NCBI GenBank assembly: GCA_007124395.1 | Contig: SLFF01000353.1 | Span: 1 to 6,158 of the forward strand | DNA length: 6,158 nt | Source of the DNA: Thermomicrobiaceae bacterium | GTDB taxonomy: Bacteria; Chloroflexota; Chloroflexia; Thermomicrobiales; Thermomicrobiaceae | Direction of reading: 5' to 3' | Part shown: positions 1-4,671 of the stretch, in pieces | Layout of the letters: the number at the start of each line of letters is the position of its first letter | Position numbering within the stretch: position 1 is the stretch's first letter | Program-made: the position numbers and the translations under genes | Notes under the pieces: model-generated | What the model was told of the DNA's origin: nothing | Seen by the model: the letters and a program-made list of their open reading frames with translations, nothing else | Databases searched by the model: none

Positions 1-728
1 CAGATACGGTGGCCGCGGTGATCGGTGAGCCAGTTTCCACCGCAAACGGCGTTCACATCCCGTCGCCGAAGTACTGGCAGCGTCTCCGGGAGATCTGCGA
101 CAAGCACGGCGTGTTGCTGATCATGGACGAGGTGATCAACGGATTCGGCCGCTCCGGCAAGATGTTCTGCACCGAGCACTTCGGGATGCAGCCAGACTTG
201 ATGACGATGGCCAAGGGCCTCTCCTCAGGCTACGCGCCAGTCGCCGCGGTGGCTGTCAGCGATAAGGTCTACGACATCTTCAAGGAGCAGAAGGATAAGT
301 CGCTGGCACACCTGCTCACCTTTGGTGGACAGGCCGTGGCTGCCGCAGCTGCCCTGAAGAACATCGAGATCTTGCAGGACGAGAACCTGCCGCAGCAGAG
401 CGCCGAAAAGGGCGAATACGTGATGGCGAAGCTCCAGGAGCTCCGCAGTCACCCAACCGTTGGTGATGTTCGCGGACTTGGACTGATGTGTGGCATCGAG
501 ATCGTCAAGAGCAAGGAAACCAAAGAACGCTGGGGCAAAGGCTCTGAGTACCTGAAGACGCTGAACCGGATTCTCAACAGCAAGGGCATGGTGACCCGTG
601 TCTGGGACATCATCCATGTGGCACCGCCACTGGTGGTCACCACCGAAGAGCTGGATCGCATGGTTCAGATGATCGATGAGAGCCTCACCGAGGCCGAAGC
701 GATGTTCCAGCAGGAGATCGATGCCTGA
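1..728 (+). CDS. Class III (omega) aminotransferase, C-terminal part, 5' truncated by window edge
   Basis: The frame is open to the left edge (first full codon at 3) and ends with TGA at 726-728, giving about 241 residues, roughly the C-terminal half of a PLP-dependent class III aminotransferase (usual length about 420-460). The GTG at 9 is internal, since the preceding codons already read as family sequence. The segment MDEVINGFGRSG (Asp codon 126-128) carries the aspartate that contacts the PLP pyridine nitrogen. MAKGLSSGYAP carries the Schiff-base lysine (codon 213-215). The LLTFGGQAVAAAAA segment matches the usual phosphate-binding region, and HVAPPLVVTTEELD is the typical C-terminal ending. 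The enzyme should be cytosolic and move an amino group from an amine or omega-amino acid to a keto acid such as pyruvate. The substrate cannot be read from this half. No gene follows on the same strand, so it is the last or only gene of its unit. Confidence 0.93.
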   Translation, partial: DTVAAVIGEPVSTANGVHIPSPKYWQRLREICDKHGVLLIMDEVINGFGRSGKMFCTEHFGMQPDLMTMAKGLSSGYAPVAAVAVSDKVYDIFKEQKDKSLAHLLTFGGQAVAAAAALKNIEILQDENLPQQSAEKGEYVMAKLQELRSHPTVGDVRGLGLMCGIEIVKSKETKERWGKGSEYLKTLNRILNSKGMVTRVWDIIHVAPPLVVTTEELDRMVQMIDESLTEAEAMFQQEIDA

Positions 729-766
729 TTCAGGCACCGGCCGCAAGGAGATGACACACGCAGCCA

Positions 767-798
767 GTAACCGGAGCACCATAAGGTGCTCCGGTTAC
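767..798. terminator. Perfect 14-bp hairpin after the aminotransferase gene, probable terminator or 3'-end stabiliser
   Basis: Positions 767-780 (GTAACCGGAGCACC) are the exact reverse complement of 785-798, with a 4-nt ATAA loop. The stem starts 39 nt after the aminotransferase stop. Neither side has a run of T, so it is not a classic intrinsic terminator. It lies between convergent genes and would fold in transcripts from either strand, so a bidirectional terminator or an RNA-end protecting hairpin is the likely role. Confidence 0.6.
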
Positions 799-836
799 GC
801 GTTCGCCAGATACAGGCTCGGTAGGCATTGACCGGT

Positions 837-882
837 AGACCGGCGAGCCGGTCTGCTGAGGCGGGGGCAGACGGAGCTGCCC
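837..882. other. Two further hairpins in the convergent intergenic region
   Basis: A 7-bp perfect stem pairs 837-843 (AGACCGG) with 848-854 around the loop CGAG. A 6-bp perfect stem pairs 865-870 (GGGCAG) with 877-882 around the loop ACGGAG. Both lie 36-80 nt beyond the stop codon of the minus-strand zinc-ribbon gene and could help end its transcript. Neither is followed by a T-run on either strand, so the role is inference. Confidence 0.35.
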
Positions 883-917
883 GATCTACCAGCCGCTCAC
901 CGTTTCGGCAAACGAGT

Positions 918-1241
918 CTAGTAAGCTGCTCCACGCTGTGCCTGGAAACAGTCCCGGCAGTACACGGGACGCCCCTGACGCGGCTCGAACGGCACCTGGG
1001 TAGGCTGATTGCACTGATCGCAGATGACATCGAACATCTGCCGAGGCGCACCACCGCCACCACCGTTACTCATCGCGCCAGAACCATCATTGGTGCGCTC
1101 ACGTCGCCGCTGTGATCGGCAATTGGGGCACCTTACCGGGTCCATAAACCCACGCTCACTGAAGAAGCTCTGCTCTCCAGCAGTAAAAACGAACTCCGTG
1201 TTGCAGTCACGGCATACGATGGCCTTGTCTTCCCCGTCCAT
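918..1241 (-). CDS. Double zinc-ribbon protein (zf-trcl-like domain plus CxxC-x17-CxxC domain)
   Basis: This is a 107-residue protein with four CxxC knuckles. The N-terminal module has C10/C13 and C38/C41 separated by 24 residues, with the FVFTAGEQSFF stretch typical of the probable zinc-ribbon family zf-trcl. The C-terminal module has C74/C77 and C95/C98 separated by exactly 17 residues (VPFEPRQGRPVY in the gap), matching the CxxC-x17-CxxC domain. Each module should bind one structural zinc. A basic stretch (42-49) and a glycine run (60-64) link them, which suggests two independently moving domains. I chose the ATG at 1241 because GGGAG lies 4 nt upstream and the family sequence begins there; the frame stays open to 1292 without a better site. 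There is no signal peptide, so it is cytosolic. Function is unknown; nucleic-acid binding is possible from the basic linker but is only inference. Confidence 0.85.
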   Translation of the reverse strand: MDGEDKAIVCRDCNTEFVFTAGEQSFFSERGFMDPVRCPNCRSQRRRERTNDGSGAMSNGGGGGAPRQMFDVICDQCNQPTQVPFEPRQGRPVYCRDCFQAQRGAAY

Positions 1242-1312
1242 GAATCTCCCGACTCCCTGTTGCGTGGTGTGCCGAGCGTGGACTCCGGCCACGACTCCGA
1301 ATCGGAAGACAG

Positions 1313-1340
1313 GTCATACTTCGTTGCTGCTTGCAGACAA
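1313..1340 (-). promoter_or_regulatory. Weak candidate promoter for the zinc-ribbon gene
   Basis: On the minus strand, TTGTCT (1340-1335) and TATGAC (1318-1313) are separated by 16 nt and each match 4 of 6 sigma-70 consensus bases. The predicted start would leave a 5' UTR of about 65 nt before the ATG at 1241. Support is weak. Confidence 0.22.
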
Positions 1341-1516
1341 CAGGGTAGCTGTCGTCCGTTTCCCGTGTGGCATCACCAGTTACTGTTTATTGAGTATGAA
1401 GCCAGTCTAAAGTACACACATACACTCTGCAACCCTTCACTGGAAGAAACCTGTATCCCGATTCGTTGATTCGGTCCAGGCGAGCCACTCGAGGTCGAAA
1501 AATCGGCAATTCCCTC

Positions 1517-1545
1517 TTGCAAAGCTATCCGAGTTAGTTTATAGT
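1517..1545 (+). promoter_or_regulatory. Probable sigma-70 promoter of the MBL-tetR operon
   Basis: TTGCAA (1517-1522, 4 of 6 consensus) and TATAGT (1540-1545, 5 of 6) are separated by exactly 17 nt. Transcription should begin near 1552, inside the dyad at 1545-1580, leaving a leader of about 54 nt. Confidence 0.6.
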
Positions 1546-1580
1546 GACGTTGCGTTAGTGATTGAGCTAATCCAACGTCA
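1545..1580. promoter_or_regulatory. 36-bp dyad over the MBL-tetR start site, candidate TetR operator
   Basis: TGACGTTG (1545-1552) is the exact reverse complement of 1573-1580. The inner bases GTTAG (1554-1558) also mirror CTAAT (1567-1571) with one G-T pair, so the arms are 14 nt long with one mismatch and an 8-nt centre. The element starts at the last base of the -10 box and covers the predicted transcription start, the usual place for a repressor to block initiation. The TetR protein of the same operon is the obvious candidate ligand. The site is longer than many TetR operators, so it could be two overlapping half-site pairs or an RNA hairpin in the leader. Confidence 0.5.
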
Positions 1581-1605
1581 ACAACAACGAAGAAGGGCAA
1601 CCACG

Positions 1606-2334
1606 ATGCGCGTAACTCCACATGGTGAATATCTGGTTCAGTTCGCCCGATGGCCGCGATTCTTCCCGGTCAACGTCTACCTTGTTCGCGAGGAAGACAG
1701 CCTGACACTGGTCGATACCGGCATGTCCGGTCGTGGACCGTTCATCATGGAACACGTAACGGAGATCGGCCTTCCGATTACCCGGATCGTCCTGACGCAT
1801 TCGGATCCAGACCATATCGGCGGAATGGATGAGCTGCGCAAGTTGCTACCCGAAGCAGAAGTGCTGATGACGGAGCTGAGCGCCCGGGTCATACGGGGTG
1901 AAGTGTTGATCGACAAACGCGGAAACGAGGTCGAACCGAAAACGCGCCGTCCGGTGATCGATACCCGGCCAACCGGAACGATCGAGCCGGGTGACATGGT
2001 CGGTTCACTCAGAGTTATCGCGGCCCCGGGGCACAAGCCAGATCAGGTTGCCTTTCTCGATACCCGGGATAACACGCTGATCGCCGGAGACGCCTTCCAG
2101 ACCCAGGCAGGAACCGCCGTTGCCGGCACCATACGCTGGCTGTTCCCCTTCCCTGGCCTCGCCACTGGCGACAAGGTCGCGGCGCTGCATACCGCACGGG
2201 AGCTCCGCGCGCTGGAGCCGTCTCGACTGGCAACCGGCCACGGGCCAGTGCTCGAGAATCCGCTCGAGGAGATGGACGCCGCGATCGCCGAGGCGGCCCG
2301 GAAGGTTGAGCGGGGGGCAAGTCATGCCGTCTAG
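1606..2334 (+). CDS. MBL-fold (metallo-beta-lactamase superfamily) hydrolase
   Basis: This 242-residue cytosolic protein has the MBL metal-site landmarks in order: THSDPDHIGG (H65, D67, D69, H70), H143 in APGHKPDQ, D162 in IAGDAF, and H212 in ATGHGP. The leading VNVYLVREEDSLTLVDTGM is the usual first beta-sheet of lactonase/glyoxalase-II-like members. The second histidine of the common HxHxDH motif is Asp (HxDxDH), so the first metal site is altered. The substrate cannot be predicted; ester, lactone or thioester hydrolysis is typical. I chose the ATG at 1606 because AAGGG (1593-1597) lies 8 nt upstream and the family sequence begins there; the frame extends back to a GTG at 1558 that falls inside the dyad. 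Its 3' end overlaps the tetR start by 11 nt, indicating a translationally coupled operon. Confidence 0.9.
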   Translation: MRVTPHGEYLVQFARWPRFFPVNVYLVREEDSLTLVDTGMSGRGPFIMEHVTEIGLPITRIVLTHSDPDHIGGMDELRKLLPEAEVLMTELSARVIRGEVLIDKRGNEVEPKTRRPVIDTRPTGTIEPGDMVGSLRVIAAPGHKPDQVAFLDTRDNTLIAGDAFQTQAGTAVAGTIRWLFPFPGLATGDKVAALHTARELRALEPSRLATGHGPVLENPLEEMDAAIAEAARKVERGASHAV

Positions 2335-2923
2335 ACGCGGATTGACCCGGGAGGTCATCGTCAGAACGGCGGCCGATATGCAAGACCAGCATCCGGCACA
2401 AGTCATGACGCTCAAGGATCTCGCCGCAGCGCTCGGGGTTCGCACGCCGTCGCTCTACAACCATATCGGCAGCCTGGAGGAGTTGCGTCAGGAGATTGCG
2501 ATCTACGGAGCTCATGAGCTGGCTGACCGGCTGGGAAGCGCCGCGATAGGTCGGGCCGGGGATGATGCCCTGCTGGCGATGTCGTGGGCCTACCGGGATT
2601 TCGTCACCAACCGGCCGGGGCTGCACCTGGCAACGCAGCGAGCGCCCCGGCCCGATCAAGAGGAACTGATGGCTGGTGCCATGCGCGTGCTGAACATGCT
2701 TCATCGGGTTCTGGAGCCGTATGGATTGAGCGAAAAAGAGCAGATACACGCCATTCGCGCGCTACGGGCAATGGTTCACGGATTTGTATCGCTGGAACAG
2801 GCTGGCGGTTTCGGGATGCCAGTGGATCTCGACGAGAGCTTTCAGTATCTGGTGGAGATGTTCGTTGCGCAGGTCAACAATCGACAGGTCTCCGAGTTGC
2901 CCACATCGTTCAAGCGGCGTTGA
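2324..2923 (+). CDS. TetR/AcrR-family transcriptional regulator with WHG-type C-terminal domain
   Basis: This 199-residue protein fits TetR length. The N-terminal DNA-binding domain includes the helix-turn-helix at about 29-50 (TLKDLAAALGVRTPSLYNHI), followed by the customary SLEELRQEI helix. The C-terminal half (about 80-190, with RALRAMVHGFVSLEQAGGF) resembles the WHG-type ligand-binding domain of TetR proteins. The start is the ATG at 2324, with a G-run at 2312-2317 as ribosome site, before the MBL stop at 2334; the 11-nt overlap implies coupling. It probably represses its own operon through the dyad at 1545-1580 and is released by a small molecule, possibly the substrate or product of the MBL hydrolase. 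That regulatory link is inference from arrangement. The frame is open further upstream, but that part lies wholly within the MBL gene. Confidence 0.9.
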   Translation: MPSRRGLTREVIVRTAADMQDQHPAQVMTLKDLAAALGVRTPSLYNHIGSLEELRQEIAIYGAHELADRLGSAAIGRAGDDALLAMSWAYRDFVTNRPGLHLATQRAPRPDQEELMAGAMRVLNMLHRVLEPYGLSEKEQIHAIRALRAMVHGFVSLEQAGGFGMPVDLDESFQYLVEMFVAQVNNRQVSELPTSFKRR

Positions 2924-2950
2924 ACGAGCGTTACAATTTCGTTCCTGCTC

Positions 2951-2979
2951 TGGACAACGGGATTTCCGCGTATTACAAT
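2951..2979 (+). promoter_or_regulatory. Near-consensus sigma-70 promoter in the tetR-phhB gap
   Basis: TGGACA (2951-2956) and TACAAT (2974-2979) each match 5 of 6 consensus bases with ideal 17-nt spacing, the best promoter match seen in the window. Transcription should begin near 2986. The -10 box lies inside a small palindrome, GTATTACAATAC (2970-2981), which could allow control. No annotated plus-strand gene lies directly downstream. Confidence 0.55.
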
Positions 2980-3072
2980 ACTTATAGAGAGGAATCGAGA
3001 AGACCGGAACCTCTCAGCGAAAAGCTCCGAATACTGGCAAGGGACATTGCCAGATGTTGCGGAAGGAGTCAG

Positions 3073-3132
3073 GTGATTAGCGAACCGACATCACAAGATT
3101 CGCAGACCCCAGCGTCCTTGCTGGCGCACTAA
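3073..3132 (+). CDS. Possible 19-residue peptide with strong ribosome site
   Basis: GGAAGGAG (3061-3068) is a very good Shine-Dalgarno match 4 nt before a GTG at 3073, which opens a 19-codon frame (MISEPTSQDSQTPASLLAH) ending in TAA at 3130. The peptide is polar, rich in Ser/Thr/Gln, with no membrane segment. It overlaps an 8-codon frame starting with ATG at 3054 that ends at 3080. It lies inside the candidate transcript 2986-3225. Such short frames arise by chance, so only the ribosome site argues for it. Confidence 0.22.
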   Translation: MISEPTSQDSQTPASLLAH

Positions 3133-3195
3133 GGGCCGAGAGACTAGCGGCAAGCTGCAGTCCCGGTAATGCTCAACCCGGCTACACAGGGTTTT

Positions 3196-3225
3196 GACCA
3201 GCAGAGACGCTGGTTCCTTTTGTTT
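3196..3225 (+). terminator. Intrinsic terminator, plus strand
   Basis: ACCAGC (3197-3202) pairs with GCTGGT (3209-3214) around a 6-nt loop, extendable by a G-U pair (3196/3215), and is followed by the T-rich tail TTCCTTTTGTTT (3214-3225). It would end the transcript started at about 2986 and any read-through from tetR. Confidence 0.6.
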
Positions 3226-3233
3226 AACGCACG

Positions 3234-3266
3234 AAAAACGGGCCGCCCGATCTCCCGGACGACCCG
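3234..3266 (-). terminator. Intrinsic terminator of the phhB gene
   Basis: Read on the minus strand, CGGGTCGTCC (3266-3257) pairs with GGGCGGCCCG (3248-3239) over 10 bp with two G-U pairs and an 8-nt loop, followed directly by five T (3238-3234). It begins 15 nt after the phhB stop. Confidence 0.82.
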
Positions 3267-3281
3267 CCTTCCTCGAACGAA

Positions 3282-3632
3282 TTACCCCGACTTCTCGTTG
3301 TAGATATCGTCTGTGTGGGCCGCCATGATGAAATCATTCTGGTGCAGTCCACGAATTTTGTGGGTCCACCAGGTGACGGTCACTGATCCCCACTCTGTCA
3401 GCAGTGCCGGATGATGCCCTTCCTCTTCGGCCGCTTCGCCAATCCTGTTGGTAAATGCCAGCGCATCCCGGAAGTTCTTGAACGTGAACTTCCGCTCCAG
3501 CTGCTTCACCCCGTCGACTTCATTGAGGTTCCAGTCCGGAATCTGCGGATGAAACTCGGCGATCTCTTCATCGGTTACGGTCGGCGCACCCTTACGACAT
3601 GCGGTGCATTTCATCTCGGTCAATGCAGTCAT
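3282..3632 (-). CDS. phhB: Pterin-4a-carbinolamine (4a-hydroxytetrahydrobiopterin) dehydratase
   Basis: This 116-residue cytosolic protein matches the family in length and motif. EEEGHHPALLTEWGSVTVTWWTH holds the active-site histidines H73, H74 and H91, with D100 in LHQNDF; relative to mammalian DCoH (H61, H62, H79, D88) all four are shifted by exactly 12. It removes water from 4a-hydroxytetrahydropterin, the product of pterin-dependent aromatic amino acid hydroxylases, to recycle the cofactor. No hydroxylase gene lies in the window, so its partner is elsewhere, or it serves another role such as pterin metabolism in molybdenum-cofactor-using bacteria. The N-terminus adds CTAC (C9, C12), common in bacterial members. 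I chose the ATG at 3632 because GAGAGGG lies 6 nt upstream; an internal ATG at 3614 is the alternative. It is a single-gene unit with its own terminator, divergent from the ATPase operon. Confidence 0.93.
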   Translation of the reverse strand: MTALTEMKCTACRKGAPTVTDEEIAEFHPQIPDWNLNEVDGVKQLERKFTFKNFRDALAFTNRIGEAAEEEGHHPALLTEWGSVTVTWWTHKIRGLHQNDFIMAAHTDDIYNEKSG

Positions 3633-3750
3633 CAGCTACCCTCTCTGAATTGATCTGAAACGGAATCGAACTCACCGCCATTCCCGCAATCTGCATGCAC
3701 GCTCTCACGGAACGGCGCTAACTGACTCTACCCCGGCTGACGCGGTAGGA

Positions 3751-3779
3751 TTGAAGAGTGGGAAGGGTACAGACGTAAT
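3751..3779 (+). promoter_or_regulatory. Candidate promoter of the ATPase-VWA operon
   Basis: TTGAAG (3751-3756, 4 of 6) and CGTAAT (3774-3779, 4 of 6) are separated by 17 nt. The predicted start near 3786 lies just before the palindrome at 3790-3805. Confidence 0.33.
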
Positions 3780-3789
3780 CCAGGTGTGA

Positions 3790-3805
3790 GTCGCGTCGAC
3801 GCGAC
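3790..3805. promoter_or_regulatory. Perfect 16-bp palindrome upstream of the ATPase gene, candidate operator
   Basis: GTCGCGTCGACGCGAC reads identically on both strands with no central spacer. It lies about 30 nt before the chosen ATPase start and next to the predicted transcription start, a position suited to a dimeric repressor. It could instead form a hairpin in the leader, though its lack of a loop argues for a DNA-level site. The binding protein is unknown. Confidence 0.45.
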
Positions 3806-3837
3806 GTGATTCAGCGATGTCGGGAGAGTGCGACAGG

Positions 3838-4668
3838 ATGTCGATTCAACATCTCGAGCAATGGTCAGACGCGCAGTTTGCCGAAGCCGAGGAACAACCA
3901 TACTATCTGCCGATTACTGACGAGGTCCAGATCTTCGAGACCGCGTTCAAGGAGCAACTTCCGGTGATGCTCAAGGGGCCAACCGGGGTTGGCAAAACCC
4001 GATTCGTCCGGGCGATGGCACACCGGCTCGGCCGACCACTCATTACCGTTGCCTGCCATGACGATCTCACCGCCAGCGATCTGCTGGGCCGGTTTCTCAT
4101 CCGGGACAACGATACCGTCTGGATGGATGGGCCACTGACTCACGCGGTGCGCAACGGTGCAATCTGCTATCTCGACGAGATCGTAGAAGCCCGTAAGGAC
4201 ACCACGGTGGTCATTCACCCGCTGACGGACGACCGTCGCCGGTTGCGACTGGAAAAAACCGGGGAAGTGTTGATCGCCCCACCGGAGTTCCAGCTGGTGA
4301 TCTCCTACAATCCGGGCTACCAGAGCCTGATGAAGAACCTGAAACCGAGCACTCGCCAGCGATTCGTGGCAATCGATTTCGATTTCCCTCCGCCAGACGA
4401 GGAACTGGAGATCATCTGTCACGAGAGCGGCGTCGATCGGGAGACCGGCAAGCTCCTGGTCCGGCTGGGTGAACTGATCCGCAACCTGAGTGACTCCGGG
4501 CTGGACGAACCAGCCAGCACCCGGTTGCTGGTCTACGCCGCAACGCTGATTCGCTCCGGCATCAGTCCGCGACGAGCCTGCGAACTGGCGATCGCGGCGC
4601 CGATTACCGACGACGCAACCGTTCAGCAAGCCGTCTCCGATGTCGTGACGACAATCTTTGCGGAATAG
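3838..4668 (+). CDS. MoxR-class AAA+ ATPase of the NorQ/CbbQ type
   Basis: This 276-residue cytosolic ATPase has Walker A GPTGVGKT (47-54, K53 and T54), Walker B ICYLDEI (D113, E114), sensor-1 Asn N158 in SYNPGY, and arginines R173/R175 in STRQRF as finger candidates. The opening PYYLPITDE and LPVMLKGPTG are typical of NorQ/CbbQ/NirQ, and the end (about 200-276) fits the CbbQ C-terminal domain. Such ATPases form hexameric rings that, with a VWA partner, remodel an enzyme: NorQ activates nitric oxide reductase and CbbQ reactivates Rubisco. The partner gene follows after 3 nt. I chose the ATG at 3838 because GGGAG (3822-3826) lies upstream, with a rather long 11-nt gap, and the length then fits the family; the ATG at 3817 lacks a ribosome site and is the alternative. 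NorQ and CbbQ cannot be told apart without the client gene. Confidence 0.92.
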   Translation: MSIQHLEQWSDAQFAEAEEQPYYLPITDEVQIFETAFKEQLPVMLKGPTGVGKTRFVRAMAHRLGRPLITVACHDDLTASDLLGRFLIRDNDTVWMDGPLTHAVRNGAICYLDEIVEARKDTTVVIHPLTDDRRRLRLEKTGEVLIAPPEFQLVISYNPGYQSLMKNLKPSTRQRFVAIDFDFPPPDEELEIICHESGVDRETGKLLVRLGELIRNLSDSGLDEPASTRLLVYAATLIRSGISPRRACELAIAAPITDDATVQQAVSDVVTTIFAE

Positions 4669-4671
4669 GCC

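Larger units (their letters stand above)
1242..1605. other. Divergent intergenic spacer of about 360 bp between the zinc-ribbon gene and the MBL operon
   Basis: No convincing gene is present on either strand; open frames here have neither family resemblance nor a good ribosome site. The part at about 1375-1450 is visibly more AT-rich than the flanking genes. The right end carries the MBL promoter and dyad, and the left end a weak minus-strand promoter, each listed separately. Nothing recognisable was seen at 1341-1510: no tRNA, riboswitch or repeat. Confidence 0.6.
2986..3225 (+). ncRNA. Candidate small transcript of about 240 nt, structured, family not recognised
   Basis: The unit is defined by the promoter at 2951-2979 and the intrinsic terminator at 3196-3225. 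Between them are hairpins GAGAGG (2987-2992)/CCTCTC (3010-3015), CTGGCAA (3034-3040)/TTGCCAG (3047-3053, loop GGGACA), GCGAA (3079-3083)/TTCGC (3098-3102) and CCAGC (3109-3113)/GCTGG (3120-3124). The 5' end (2987-2994) can also pair with the T-rich 3' tail (3214-3221) with two G-U pairs, giving a closed form that competes with two of the hairpins. I compared it by eye with tmRNA, RNase P RNA, SRP RNA, 6S RNA and common riboswitches and found no match. It may instead be a short mRNA for the 19-residue frame at 3073. Confidence 0.35.
2924..3281. other. 358-bp intergenic region between tetR and phhB
   Basis: No recognisable protein family is encoded on either strand. Just after the tetR stop there is an inverted repeat GAACGA (2922-2927)/TCGTTC (2939-2944). 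The region then holds a near-consensus promoter, a run of small hairpins, a possible 19-residue open frame and two facing terminators, each listed separately. Confidence 0.6.

Noticed and set aside
1450..1500. Possible tRNA-like 3' half near CCCGATTCG...
   Set aside because: No cloverleaf could be formed: there is no acceptor stem partner, no anticodon arm and no proper T-loop.
1558..1605. Upstream GTG start for the MBL hydrolase
   Set aside because: It lies inside the dyad and almost at the predicted transcription start, has no ribosome site, and adds 16 residues unlike the family.
1373..1621. Minus-strand open frame of 82 codons in the divergent spacer
   Set aside because: It starts within the MBL gene, crosses the promoter and dyad, and has no family resemblance.
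2120..2323. N-terminal extension of the TetR frame back into the MBL gene
   Set aside because: The TetR family starts close to the helix-turn-helix, and the extension is an alternative frame of MBL coding sequence. The ATG at 2324 has a G-rich ribosome site.
2015..2749. Minus-strand open frame (244 codons) across the MBL-tetR junction
   Set aside because: It covers parts of two well-supported genes in antisense and shows no domain.
2909..2937. Second upstream promoter (TTCAAG, 17 nt, TACAAT) at the end of tetR
   Set aside because: The -10 box is good, but the -35 box matches only 3 of 6 bases and lies in coding sequence.
2986..3225. Assignment of the intergenic transcript to tmRNA, 6S, SRP, RNase P or a known riboswitch
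   Set aside because: No conserved core of these classes could be found by eye, including a tRNA-like T-arm and CCA end for tmRNA.
3692..3699. TGCATGCA palindrome between phhB and the ATPase gene
   Set aside because: An 8-bp palindrome is expected by chance, and no promoter element aligns with it.
3865..4629. Minus-strand open frame (254 codons) opposite the ATPase gene
   Set aside because: It mirrors a gene with clear Walker motifs; the translated product has no recognisable domain.
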